A DNA stretch of 64,000 bases from PALSA-278 sp963760285. GTDB lineage: Bacteria > Acidobacteriota > Terriglobia > Acidiferrales > UBA7541. Where the stretch lies: contig CAVXCI010000003.1 in assembly GCA_963760285.1 (NCBI GenBank), positions 558,001 through 622,000 on the forward strand, in the 5' to 3' direction. The notes beneath the pieces were generated by a model. It saw only the letters and a program-made list of their open reading frames with translations. It was not told the DNA's origin and made no database searches. The position numbers and the translations under genes are program-made. Position 1 is the first letter of the stretch. The number at the start of each line of letters is the position of its first letter. Positions 9,991-18,330 of the stretch are shown piece after piece.

Positions 9991-11601
9991 ATGCGCTTGA
10001 AAATGGGAATGCTCATCGCGGGTGCGGTGGCGCTGTGTTTGGCCACAACGGCGCTTGGGCAGGGGTTGACACCGGGTTGCCCAGCGCGGCCCATGCCCGG
10101 CACGGTGGTGCAGGACGAGCCGTCGCTGTTCAGCCAGAACGGCGTGCTCACCGTGGATCTCTCGTTGCGCACGTCCGTGGACCCGGAGGGCTATGCGCAC
10201 TATTGCTACGATTACATCGGCAACCAAATCGTAGGCCCGCAGATTGTCGAAGCCCCCACGCTGCGCCTCAACCCCGGCGATACGCTGGTGATGAATCTGA
10301 AGAATGACCTGCCCTCGGCCCCCGGCGAGCCCATGGCGGACAGCATGAACGTTATCCCGCCACCGGGGTATGACAGCGACTGCCATGGCGGCATGATCAC
10401 CGTGTCCACCACCAACGTTCATTTCCATGGACTGAACGTCCCGCCCATTTGCCATCAGGACGACGTGATCAATACCTTGATCCAGCCGGGCGACCCGCCG
10501 TTTCAGTATCGCATCCAGATTCCGCCAAATGATCCGCCAGGACTTTACTGGTATCATCCGCATCCCCACGGCTATGCCACTGTCCAGGTGAATGGGGGCG
10601 CTGCCGGAGCCTTGATTATCGAGGGCATGGAAAAACTCCGTCCCGAAGTGGCCGGCCTCAAGGAACGCGTGTTTGTGATCCGCGAGCAGGTGCTCAATCC
10701 CACTTCGTGGATTCCCGGCCCTTATCAAATGACCATCAATTTCCAGCAGGCCATCACCCCCGCCAAAAAGGCTCCCATCATCCAGATCAAGCCCCAGGAA
10801 AAGCAGTTCTGGAGAGTGGTGAATGCTTCCACGCAGCTTTTTCTGGCTTTGCAGCTATCGTATGGCGGCGAGGCGCAGACCGTGGAGCTGATTGCCATGG
10901 ACGGCGTGCCGCTGAAGACACCGCTTTACGTCAAGACCATCCCGCTTACGCCGGCGGGCCGCGCTGAATTTGTGATACAGGGACCGACGTCCGATCAATC
11001 CGCAGTCTTCCAGACGCTGGCTCAGGATACCGGGCCGGCTGGAAATCCCAACGTCTTTCAGGTGATCGCCAATATCTTCACCACCGACACGCCCGACGAG
11101 ACGCCGCACGCCATGCCGGCCGTCATCGGGACCAGCGGCCCGCAGCGCTTCAGCGACTTGCTGGAGCAGAAACCCACCACGGAGCGCCATCTTTATTTCT
11201 CCGAGGCCACTGGCGGAATTAATGGGCCGACCAAGTATTACCTCACCATCGAGGGCCAGCGCCCCGAGGTCTTTATGACCAACGAGAAACCCAAGATCGT
11301 CACCCATATCGGCGCCGTGGAGGATTGGACGATCGAAAATCACGCCCAGGAAAACCATGACTTCCACATTCACCAGATTCATTTCCTGGTGATGGAAATC
11401 AACGGCAAGCCGGTGAAGGAACCCTATCTGGGCGATAGCATCACCGTTCCCTACTGGCCGGGCGTGGGTCCTTTTCCTCGCGTGAAATTGCGCATGGATT
11501 TCCGCGATCCGGAAATCGCGGGCACGTTTGTGTATCACTGCCACATCCTGGACCACGAGGACGGCGGGATGATGGCCAAGATTCAGGTGGATCCGAAATA
11601 G
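9991..11601 (+). CDS. Multicopper oxidase, tandem paralogue copy 2
   Basis: 536 residues from ATG 9991, chosen because GGGGGAG lies 6-9 bp upstream and the signal peptide (MRLKMGMLIAGAVAL...ALGQG) starts here; an in-frame ATG 48 bp earlier has no such site. It carries the same full set of copper ligands as its neighbour: HFHGLN, YWYHPHPHG, HDFHIHQIHF and YHCHILDHEDGGMM. The overall alignment is close enough by eye to indicate a local duplication. Differences concentrate in the middle cupredoxin domain, which shapes the substrate pocket. It is probably exported and co-transcribed with copy 1 and the propeller gene that follows. Confidence 0.93.
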   Translation: MRLKMGMLIAGAVALCLATTALGQGLTPGCPARPMPGTVVQDEPSLFSQNGVLTVDLSLRTSVDPEGYAHYCYDYIGNQIVGPQIVEAPTLRLNPGDTLVMNLKNDLPSAPGEPMADSMNVIPPPGYDSDCHGGMITVSTTNVHFHGLNVPPICHQDDVINTLIQPGDPPFQYRIQIPPNDPPGLYWYHPHPHGYATVQVNGGAAGALIIEGMEKLRPEVAGLKERVFVIREQVLNPTSWIPGPYQMTINFQQAITPAKKAPIIQIKPQEKQFWRVVNASTQLFLALQLSYGGEAQTVELIAMDGVPLKTPLYVKTIPLTPAGRAEFVIQGPTSDQSAVFQTLAQDTGPAGNPNVFQVIANIFTTDTPDETPHAMPAVIGTSGPQRFSDLLEQKPTTERHLYFSEATGGINGPTKYYLTIEGQRPEVFMTNEKPKIVTHIGAVEDWTIENHAQENHDFHIHQIHFLVMEINGKPVKEPYLGDSITVPYWPGVGPFPRVKLRMDFRDPEIAGTFVYHCHILDHEDGGMMAKIQVDPK

Positions 11602-11640
11602 TGAACAGCGGGTTGCCTACCGCAGCCGAGGAGAAATGAC

Positions 11641-12870
11641 ATGAGGAATGCTTGCAAGACGGTTCTGATCATCGCCGTGGCCATTCTGATCGCCGCGCTT
11701 TGCGCGAGTTCCGGATTTGCCGCCACGAAATACTATGTCGTCACCAACGACGACAACCCCACCCCCAATGGCAACACCGCCTCGGTCTTTGAAGTCAACA
11801 CCACGAACGGTTCCCTGACGCTGGTGAAGACCCTGCAAACTAATGGCGAAGGGCTGGGGGGCGGCTACTTCGGTTCCACCGAGGTGGCCATTAATTCCAA
11901 TTGCATTTTCGTGTCCGATCCCGGCACGGTCCTCGGCAATACGCCCGTCGGCGACATTGCCGCGTTCTCCGCCACCACGCTCACTCTTACGGGAAATTAC
12001 AGCGATACCCGTTTGAACGGCGCGGCCAATGGCATCGGCCTGACTATCAATCCCAACGGCCAATATCTCTACGCCGGCTACACTCTTTCCAAGGGCATCG
12101 CCGTCTGGCAAATTAATTCGGATTGCTCGCTGAAGCTGGTGGGTGGCGTGTCTGTCCCCTATTCGCCGTCGGGCATCGCGGTGGCCACGCAGGGCAGTTC
12201 GCAATTCCTGGTGGCCGCCTACCCCATTTATCCGTTTAACAGCTATGTGGAGCTTTTCTCCATCAGTGACGGCGGCGCGACGCTCACCAAGAGCCCCGCC
12301 GGCCCGCAGGTTTCCAAGGGCGTCTCCAACAGCGTGGACATCACCCAGGACGGCAACGTGGCCGTATTCGGCGACATCAACGATTATGCCGAGCTCGAAA
12401 CCTGGTGGATTGGCGGCACCTCCGCGCAGTGTGCGCCAGCAAGCGCGCCGTGCCTCACGGGACACCAGAATTTCAACAACCTGGGCACCGCGAACAACTC
12501 CAGCAACATCCTGCTGAGTCCCGCGGCATGGTCAGATCCCGTCAACGGCGGCTGTATTTACATCTCCAACAACAGCGCCCTGAAAGTGACCACCGCCAGG
12601 TTTGTGGAAGGCTCCGGGCCAGGCCAGGTCAGCATGACGGTTACGCATGGTTCGCCCTACGCCATTCCTCTGGGCTCCGGCGCGAACTATACCGCCTCCA
12701 TGCAGACCGTCTATTCCACCGGAACAGGCGCGGGCCTCAACATCGCGGAGTTCCCCAACTTTATCGCCACGGTTAAGGTCAATGACGATTGCAGCCTCGG
12801 CAGGGGCACCGTGGTGACGGACAACTCGGCCGCCAGCCTGATCGCCACCACCGCCTGGCCGCCGCGCTAA
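11641..12870 (+). CDS. Secreted beta-propeller (lactonase-like fold) protein
   Basis: 409 residues with a clear signal peptide (residues 1-27, ending SGFA-AT). The mature part consists of repeated strand blocks such as GIGLTINPNGQYLYAGY and SVDITQDGNVAVFGD, the pattern of YVTN/6-phosphogluconolactonase-like propellers. Catalytic residues of lactonases were not identified. It ends in TAWPPR, a terminus shared with a paralogue at 49.8-51.0 kb (GWPPRLF). GAGGAG lies upstream of the ATG and the gap to the oxidase is 39 bp, so it probably belongs to the oxidase operon. A scaffold or periplasmic accessory role is inference only. Confidence 0.7.
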   Translation: MRNACKTVLIIAVAILIAALCASSGFAATKYYVVTNDDNPTPNGNTASVFEVNTTNGSLTLVKTLQTNGEGLGGGYFGSTEVAINSNCIFVSDPGTVLGNTPVGDIAAFSATTLTLTGNYSDTRLNGAANGIGLTINPNGQYLYAGYTLSKGIAVWQINSDCSLKLVGGVSVPYSPSGIAVATQGSSQFLVAAYPIYPFNSYVELFSISDGGATLTKSPAGPQVSKGVSNSVDITQDGNVAVFGDINDYAELETWWIGGTSAQCAPASAPCLTGHQNFNNLGTANNSSNILLSPAAWSDPVNGGCIYISNNSALKVTTARFVEGSGPGQVSMTVTHGSPYAIPLGSGANYTASMQTVYSTGTGAGLNIAEFPNFIATVKVNDDCSLGRGTVVTDNSAASLIATTAWPPR

Positions 12871-12879
12871 ACATCCTTC

Positions 12880-12925
12880 GCGAGTCCTGGTGAAAGCTTC
12901 CGCCGCGCGATTCACCAGGACTCGC
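12880..12925. terminator. Perfect 15-bp stem hairpin after the oxidase operon
   Basis: GCGAGTCCTGGTGAA (12880-12894) and its exact complement (12911-12925) form a 15-bp stem with a 16-base loop, starting 9 bp after the propeller stop codon. No U-run follows on either strand. It may therefore stabilise mRNA ends or stop transcription in a non-canonical way. Confidence 0.6.
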
Positions 12926-13101
12926 CGCAAACTACTTGCGATCTCCCCACTCATTTCTACACGCTGCTAAATTCATGCCACCCGGTGGCTGCTCCCGTTA
13001 AAAGCCTCTCTCATCCCCAATCCGCACTTACTTCATTTCCTAAGACTGGTTTTGGCCTTATAATCGCCGCAGTCCCGCAACGCGAAAGGAGCATAGGAAC
13101 G

Positions 13102-14082
13102 ATGTCCCATTTCACGCTTGCCTCTCCGGACGGCCCGGAGCCGCCATTTCCGCCGCCCTCCGAGCCTGAGTCGGCGTGGCGCAAAATCTTCATGGGCCCG
13201 CTGGGTCTGCGCGCCGGATGGCGGCTGCTGATTTTCTTCGCGGTGATCTTCGCCATCGGCGGCGGGACGCGGGTGGTTGTCCGCTATATCGCGCATCGCG
13301 CTCATGTTTCCGCCGGCCCCATGGGCATGGCCACCGCCACCGGGGCCATTCTCGGTGAAGCCACTTTGTTCGCCGTGTTTCTTCTGGCCAGCTATTTCAT
13401 GTCCCGCGTGGAGGGGCGCAAGGTGGCCGACTATGGATTGCCCGCCCGCCGGATTTTCTGCGGACAATTCTGGCAGGGCGCGCTGATCGGATTTCTGGCC
13501 ATTTCCTTTCTGCTTGCCATGCTGCATTTTGCGGGGGCGTTTTCCTTTGGACCCATGGCCATTCATGGCCGCGAAGCGCTGAAGTTCGCCGGCCTATGGG
13601 GCGTGGCGTTTCTATTCGTGGGATTTTTCGAGGAATTTTCCTTCCGCGGTTACGCGCTCTTCACCCTCACCACGGGCATCGGTTTCTGGCCCGCGGCCTT
13701 TATCCTGTCCGCGCTATTCGGCTACGTACATCACGCCAATCCCGGCGAGACCTGGCTGGGCGCGTTCTCCGCCGGCGCTTTCGGTTTTCTTTTTTGCCTG
13801 GTGCTGCGCCGCACCGGCGACCTGTGGATGCCCATCGGACTTCATTTGGGCTGGGATTGGGGAGAAACTTATTTTTATGGCGTTCCCGATAGCGGCCTGG
13901 CCGCTCCCGGCCACCTTCTGAGTCCGGCTTTCCATGGACCGGCATGGCTCACCGGCGGAAGCGTCGGTCCCGAAGCCAGCTGGGTGTGCATCGCTGTACT
14001 GGTGCTTTTGTGGCTGCTGTTCGTGGTCTGGTTCCCGGACGTGAAATATCCCGGCCCTGCTGCGTATCCGGAACCACAGTGA
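13102..14082 (+). CDS. CPBP-family intramembrane metalloprotease
   Basis: 326 residues from ATG 13102 (AAAGGA upstream), after a proline-rich soluble N-terminus. About eight hydrophobic segments follow. The Abi/CPBP motifs are present: EEFSFRGYALF (motif 1, glutamate pair and arginine), FGYVHHAN (motif 2/3 histidine) and GLHLGWDWGE (motif 4 histidine). These ligate a metal in the CAAX-protease/bacteriocin-processing family. The substrate is unknown; known members act in prenylated-protein processing, bacteriocin immunity or signalling. It stands alone between the oxidase operon and the small-RNA locus. Confidence 0.87.
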   Translation: MSHFTLASPDGPEPPFPPPSEPESAWRKIFMGPLGLRAGWRLLIFFAVIFAIGGGTRVVVRYIAHRAHVSAGPMGMATATGAILGEATLFAVFLLASYFMSRVEGRKVADYGLPARRIFCGQFWQGALIGFLAISFLLAMLHFAGAFSFGPMAIHGREALKFAGLWGVAFLFVGFFEEFSFRGYALFTLTTGIGFWPAAFILSALFGYVHHANPGETWLGAFSAGAFGFLFCLVLRRTGDLWMPIGLHLGWDWGETYFYGVPDSGLAAPGHLLSPAFHGPAWLTGGSVGPEASWVCIAVLVLLWLLFVVWFPDVKYPGPAAYPEPQ

Positions 14083-14158
14083 ACGGGCCGCGGCATCACG
14101 GAATTCCGCGCAATTGACCGCGGGTTTTGGTAGAATCGGCGCGAGAGTTTCCAGAACG

Positions 14159-14242
14159 AAAAAGGGGCTAAATCCCTCTCGAGATTCAGCCCCCATCCGC
14201 TGGTGCACGGGAGGAAGCCCGCACACCTGGTCCACTAGGAGT
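14159..14242 (-). ncRNA. Putative ~84-nt small RNA with C-rich anti-SD hairpin loop
   Basis: On the minus strand a TATACT -10 element (14254-14249) would start transcription near 14242. The RNA would fold a 10-bp stem (14227-14218 with 14211-14202, two G-U pairs) presenting the hexaloop CUUCCU next to CCC, which is complementary to Shine-Dalgarno sequences. It would end at an intrinsic terminator, GGGGCT/AGCCCC plus AATC/GATT (14193-14164) followed by five U (14163-14159). No open frame of note lies inside. Promoter, fold and terminator are all visible; expression and targets are inferred. No known Rfam family was recognised. Confidence 0.55.
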
Positions 14243-14262
14243 GAGGCCAGTATACACTAATC

Positions 14263-14279
14263 TGAAAATTACATGAAAA
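14263..14279 (-). promoter_or_regulatory. PhoB/OmpR-type direct-repeat operator, left copy
   Basis: Read on the minus strand this is TTTTCATGTAATTTTCA: two TTTTCA half-sites with an 11-bp period, the helical spacing used by PhoB/OmpR-family dimers. It ends 8 bp before the minus-strand TATACT and covers the -35 position, as in activator-dependent pho-type promoters. It is an exact inverted copy of 14378-14394. The identity of the regulator is unknown. Confidence 0.5.
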
Positions 14280-14377
14280 TATTTTACGGGCACGGCCCCC
14301 GCCGCAGAGCTGCCTCGCCGCCGCGATTCGTGGAGCGCGATCCCCGGACCAGGGATTGCCCCGCCTTCCCGTTCCAG

Positions 14378-14394
14378 TTTTCATGTAATTTTCA
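14378..14394 (+). promoter_or_regulatory. PhoB/OmpR-type direct-repeat operator, right copy
   Basis: TTTTCATGTAATTTTCA on the plus strand, continuing TGTTT, gives two TTTTCATG half-sites at 11-bp spacing. It lies 10 bp upstream of a plus-strand TTGATT-N17-GATACT promoter. It is inverted relative to the left copy, with 98 bp between them, so one regulator could drive both divergent transcripts. Confidence 0.5.
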
Positions 14395-14404
14395 TGTTTA
14401 ACCC

Positions 14405-14433
14405 TTGATTTTCTCCGGCGGGGGCCCGATACT
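14405..14433 (+). promoter_or_regulatory. Sigma-70-like promoter toward the lyase-like gene
   Basis: TTGATT (14405-14410), a 17-bp spacer and GATACT (14428-14433). It sits directly downstream of the right operator copy and about 180 bp upstream of the polysaccharide-lyase-like start. It would generate a leader containing the hairpin at 14477-14507. Confidence 0.45.
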
Positions 14434-14476
14434 CAATCGGTGTGTCGGCATTGCGATTTTTTCGCCTTGCTGAGGA

Positions 14477-14511
14477 GCCTCGCTTCGGGTGGCAGCCTGG
14501 GCGAGGCTTTA
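14477..14511 (+). terminator. Leader hairpin with U-rich tail (attenuator or sRNA terminator)
   Basis: GCCTCGC (14477-14483) pairs with GCGAGGC (14501-14507) around a 17-base loop, followed by TTTATTT. It lies between the plus-strand promoter and the lyase-like gene, so it either ends a second short RNA or attenuates read-through. Confidence 0.5.
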
Positions 14512-14613
14512 TTTACTTAGGGCGCTTTTTTCCGCGGTCGCCGCCCACCCTGCAACCTCCCCGCGCGAAGGCAATCCTTTGCAAAATGGGCGATTCCCGG
14601 GAGAATGGTGGGC

Positions 14614-15396
14614 ATGAAGATAGTGACGGGAACTTGCATGCGCGCGGTTCATCTCTCGCTTGCGGTGCTTTTGCTGGCTGCGCTGATTGGCGCGGCGGTG
14701 CTGGCTGGAGCGCCACTCAACGTTTACGACGGCTTTGAAACTTCCACGCTCGGCAATCTCTGGATGACCATCCGTTTCGCTCCCGGCGCCGTGGTGATGC
14801 AGTCGAAAATCGTGCGCGCGGGGAAGAGCGCGGCGGAGATCACCCTGCACACCGGCGAAGTGACGGAAGACAACGGCAAGGACCAGCCCACCGAACGCGC
14901 GGAATTAATGGAAGCGCCGGACATCTGGTCGGGTGAAGACTCCACCTACGTTTATTCCTTCAGCGAATTCCTGCCCCGGGATTTTCCCATCGTGCCCACG
15001 CGGCTGGTCCTGGCGCAGTGGCGCGAATTCTGTTCCACGGATTCCTGCGAGCCAGACCGTCCCATCATCGCGATCCGCTACGTGGGCGGCGAACTCACCG
15101 TTACGCATCAGATTGGCGCGGAGAAGACCGTTCTTTACAGTTCGCGCGAGGAAATTCGCGACCGCTGGCTGGATTTCAAGTTTCAGGTGCGCTTCTCGCG
15201 GCAGAAAACCGGACAGATCAAAGCGTGGTTGAACGGCATGCAAATCGTGGACTACGCCGGCCCCAACGCCTTCCCGCTTTCCGGCGGCTATCCCACCGAC
15301 GCTCATTTCTATTTCAAGATGGGGCTTTACCGCGACAAGATGTCCGCGCCCATGACCATGTACGTGGACGAATTCCGCAAGCAGCAACTGCCGTAG
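14614..15396 (+). CDS. Secreted polysaccharide-lyase-like (concanavalin-fold) protein
   Basis: About 260 residues. ATG 14614 is preferred because GGGAGA lies ~9 bp upstream; an ATG 9 bp earlier is too close. A signal peptide spans roughly the first 30 residues (LAVLLLAALIGAAVLAG). The mature part has the jelly-roll pattern of heparin-lyase/glucuronan-lyase-like proteins (Pfam 'Polysacc_lyase'): VYDGFETSTLG at the first strand, RAELME, YSFSEFLPRDF, VLAQWRE and KMGLYRD...TMYVDEF at the end. RAELME and the QW pair are typical in the active cleft of that superfamily. The substrate is unknown. Expression may be controlled by the operator and attenuator-like hairpin upstream. Confidence 0.6.
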   Translation: MKIVTGTCMRAVHLSLAVLLLAALIGAAVLAGAPLNVYDGFETSTLGNLWMTIRFAPGAVVMQSKIVRAGKSAAEITLHTGEVTEDNGKDQPTERAELMEAPDIWSGEDSTYVYSFSEFLPRDFPIVPTRLVLAQWREFCSTDSCEPDRPIIAIRYVGGELTVTHQIGAEKTVLYSSREEIRDRWLDFKFQVRFSRQKTGQIKAWLNGMQIVDYAGPNAFPLSGGYPTDAHFYFKMGLYRDKMSAPMTMYVDEFRKQQLP

Positions 15397-15424
15397 CTTG
15401 ATTCTGCGCCCAACTGTATTTTTG

Positions 15425-15587
15425 GTCATCCCGAGCCATCGTCCGTCCTGAGCGGACGCCTAGGCGAGGGATCTGTTTTTCTTTCATGTTTATGCACATT
15501 ACGAAGGAGTACTTCCTTGCGTCCCTCGCGCGGGGTGAAAGTACAACAGATTCCTCGTCGCGGGGGAACACCGCTCCTCGGAATGAC
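15425..15587. repeat. MITE-like dispersed repeat with inverted arms
   Basis: The left arm (15425-15475) begins GTCATCCCGAG and ends GGGATCTG. The right arm (15547-15587) begins CAGATTCC and ends CTCGGAATGAC, so the element has imperfect inverted ends around ~70 bp. The left arm is 46 of 51 bases identical to the inverse of 32797-32847. It contains an internal GTCCG...CGGAC hairpin. It occupies the gap between two convergent genes. Non-autonomous mobile origin is inferred. Confidence 0.65.
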
Positions 15588-15684
15588 CAGGATTGGGATA
15601 GGCAGGCAAAAATCGGCGGAGGTTGCTGTCCCTGGCATCACCGTGAAGTGAAATTCCAAGTTGCCAATATTGCCGCGGCAGTTC

Positions 15685-16707
15685 TCACTGCGTGTGGAAT
15701 TTGTGCAGCAGGCGAATAAAATCACCGCGCGCGGCGGGAGCGAAGCCGGCGTAGCCAACGTTCACCAGTGAATTATCCGCGCGCGAAGGATCGCTTACGA
15801 AGGGAAACGGTGACGGCGCGCCGATGGCCCACAGAAAATCCGGCTGCGCGCCCTGCAGATCATACGGCAGGTGGAAATAGGCGGTTTCATCCGCGGTGAT
15901 GCCCTGCCCGGCCAGCGCCTCAAAAACAAAAAACGTCATTCCATTAATCTCATCCCGCTGCATGGGCGCGACGTAAAAATCGCTGTAGACGCCAAACGCC
16001 CGCCCGCCGGTGGTTCCGTAACGGAAATCCAGGCCCGCGCTCACCTGCGAGGCATAAAAATCATACAGCGTGGGCGAAAACTCGCAGCTGTAGAACACCT
16101 GCATGTCCCCGGCGGAGACATTCCCGTTCTGCGGAACGCGGCTGGCCGCCGTGTGTGTGTCAATTGCATTCTTCATGCAGGCCCTGGATGGCGGCAGGAA
16201 AAGGAAGAAAAGAAAGTCCGCCATGCTCGTGCCCGAGCCACTGGGCGTGTGCAACTGCGCGTCCAGCCAATAGGAGTCGCGGCCAATCAGCGGATTGTTC
16301 GACGTGGCGATCTGCAGGATGGCGTGCTTGCCGGCGTTGGAAAACAACAGCATGTGCGAAAAATGGAACGGAGGCGCGTAAGCGGCGATGGCGTCCGGAG
16401 GCGGGACTTCCTTGCGCGAAACCGGCTGCCATTTCGTTCCCAGTTGCACGGAAACGCTGTTGGTAAGCGGATAAGACGTGTTCCCCGACTTCGACGGTTG
16501 CCGGGCCGGCTGCTGCGCGGCCTGTTGCGCCTGCTGAGCGTCTTGCGGTTGCCGCGCTTGCTGCGCGCGCCGCGCCGCGGGCGCCACGGCCGCGGTCAGC
16601 AGCAGGCCTGCGGCAAACAACATCCGCACCGCGCGATGGGCTTCGCGCTTTCGATCTTCTTCAGGCCGGCAGCTTTGGTTCATTTTCCCGGGCACGCCCA
16701 CATTCAA
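15685..16707 (-). CDS. Secreted protein of unknown function
   Basis: 340 residues; I do not recognise a family. A charged N-terminus precedes a hydrophobic segment (about residues 29-45, MLFAAGLLLTAAVAPA), so export is likely and the true start may be the ATG at 16623. A Q/A-rich linker (about 46-70) follows. The rest is globular, with aromatic-rich segments such as PPFHFSHMLLFSN, YWLDAQLHTPSGSG and FFVFEALAGQG. ATG 16707 has an AAAGG site. It converges on the dispersed repeat and faces the GT39 gene divergently. Confidence 0.55.
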   Translation of the reverse strand: MNVGVPGKMNQSCRPEEDRKREAHRAVRMLFAAGLLLTAAVAPAARRAQQARQPQDAQQAQQAAQQPARQPSKSGNTSYPLTNSVSVQLGTKWQPVSRKEVPPPDAIAAYAPPFHFSHMLLFSNAGKHAILQIATSNNPLIGRDSYWLDAQLHTPSGSGTSMADFLFFLFLPPSRACMKNAIDTHTAASRVPQNGNVSAGDMQVFYSCEFSPTLYDFYASQVSAGLDFRYGTTGGRAFGVYSDFYVAPMQRDEINGMTFFVFEALAGQGITADETAYFHLPYDLQGAQPDFLWAIGAPSPFPFVSDPSRADNSLVNVGYAGFAPAARGDFIRLLHKFHTQ

Positions 16708-16992
16708 CCTTTCTTTCTCAGTCTAACACTTCGCTCGCGGACGGCCCCCCTCTATCCAGCGCGAATGGCCGGATTCACGCAGCCCCAACAGCAGCCGCCT
16801 CGACGTTCACGGCAAACTGCCTTCACTTCGCGCGGCCCCACGCCCGCTGGCAACGCACATTTCAAATTCAGTCACAGCCGATTTCGACGCACTCACTAAA
16901 TTCATAATCACGGTTTAACTCCACGCGCGGCGGCAGTATCGTTGACCTGTCGTTGACCCGCCTTCCCGCCGCGGCGTATATTGCCGTCCTAA

Positions 16993-18330
16993 ATGAGCGA
17001 CGAGCGACCCGAGCAGCGTGTGCCTCCCCAGCTGCATGCGGATGGTCCCGCGGGAACTCTCGCGCCGCTGCTCCGATCGCGGACACTCTTCGTAGCCGTA
17101 GTCATTCTGGGGGTGGCGCTGCGCTTATTTACGCTGGCCCTCGCTGGCGATCATCTGATGACCGCCTGGAGCGGAGGAGGAGACCAGCAGGATTACATCA
17201 CCCTGGCGTCCAATATCCTTGCCGGAGACGGATTCACCTACCATCATCAAGCGACCGCGTTTCGACCGCCGCTCTTCCCCTTATTGCTGGCGGGGTTCAT
17301 GTGGCTCTTTGGAGTGCATTGGATCATTGCCGTTCGCGTCTTCCAGTTCGTCGCTGGCCTGCTGACGGCGGTCATCTGTGCGCGGCTCTCCGCGCGGTTA
17401 TTTGATCCCCCGGCGGCCAGAGTTGCGCTGGTGGCGGCGCTGTTCATGCCCATGTCCATTTACTTTCAAAATGAAATTCTTACCGAATGCGCTACGTCAC
17501 TCTTTGTGGCGTTGTCCCTGCTGTATCTGGCGCGCTCCATTTCTGAAAACAGGACATCCGATTACGTTCTGCTGGGATTCTTTTCCAGTCTGGCGGCGCT
17601 GATAAGATTCAACGCCGCTGCGCTGGTGATGGTCGCCTGCGGGGTCACTCTGGTGTGCGGGGGCGCACGGAAACGGATGCGGCGATTCGTGATTGTCACC
17701 GGGGCGTGCCTTGTAACCCTGGCGCCGTGGCTTATTCGCACGGGAGTCGCGTTTCACGGCCACGCTATCTATTCCACATACAGCGGCTTCGCGGCGGTGG
17801 AGGGCGTGGTGATGCCGCTGGGGCGAACGCAACCGGGCGAAACCGACGCGACCGAGTCCGCTCTGCACTGGGGAAACTGGAGTGTAGAGACCAACGGCCC
17901 GGCGCGCCTGCTGCTGCCCGCGGAGCCTGAATTGAACCGTGAAGCATGGAGCGTTGCCGGCCGCCTTTGGAAGGAGCAGGGTTGGCGGATGGCGCCGCTC
18001 ACGCTAAAAAAGATTTCGGCATTCTGGCTGGGCACGGATCAGGTGTTTTGGACGCAAAGTTTTTCCTGGCGCAACCGGTTGCTGCGCTGGGCGGGAGTGG
18101 GATTCTACTGGCTGATCCTCGTGCTGGCGATTCGCGGGTGGTTTCGCCTGCTCCGCAGGAATCCCACAATCGCGCAGGTGCTGCTGTTCTATGCCATCTT
18201 CGTGACCGTCCTGCACATTCCGTTGGTGATGAACACCCGGCTTCGGTCGCCATTGCTGGACCCACTCCTTGTGGCGCTGGCCGGCGGCGCCTGGCTATCG
18301 AAACGCAGGGAGTCACCGGCCACGCCGTAG
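16993..18330 (+). CDS. GT39/ArnT-like membrane glycosyltransferase
   Basis: 445 residues with about ten membrane helices. A short soluble N-terminus precedes the first helix. The loop after it holds the acidic catalytic-type motif (GGGDQQDYITLASN, Asp in the first large loop), followed by the RPPLFPLLLAGFMWLFG segment common to PMT/ArnT-type enzymes, which use polyprenyl-phosphate sugars on the periplasmic face. ATG 16993 begins a hydrophilic cytosolic tail. The sugar and acceptor (lipid A, protein or polysaccharide) cannot be told. It may be followed by the DUF1223 gene in one transcript (140-bp gap). Confidence 0.8.
   Translation: MSDERPEQRVPPQLHADGPAGTLAPLLRSRTLFVAVVILGVALRLFTLALAGDHLMTAWSGGGDQQDYITLASNILAGDGFTYHHQATAFRPPLFPLLLAGFMWLFGVHWIIAVRVFQFVAGLLTAVICARLSARLFDPPAARVALVAALFMPMSIYFQNEILTECATSLFVALSLLYLARSISENRTSDYVLLGFFSSLAALIRFNAAALVMVACGVTLVCGGARKRMRRFVIVTGACLVTLAPWLIRTGVAFHGHAIYSTYSGFAAVEGVVMPLGRTQPGETDATESALHWGNWSVETNGPARLLLPAEPELNREAWSVAGRLWKEQGWRMAPLTLKKISAFWLGTDQVFWTQSFSWRNRLLRWAGVGFYWLILVLAIRGWFRLLRRNPTIAQVLLFYAIFVTVLHIPLVMNTRLRSPLLDPLLVALAGGAWLSKRRESPATP

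Noticed and set aside
14155..14515. tRNA, 6S or known riboswitch at the small-RNA locus
   Set aside because: The hairpins do not form a cloverleaf, no 6S-type central bubble and no known aptamer consensus were seen.
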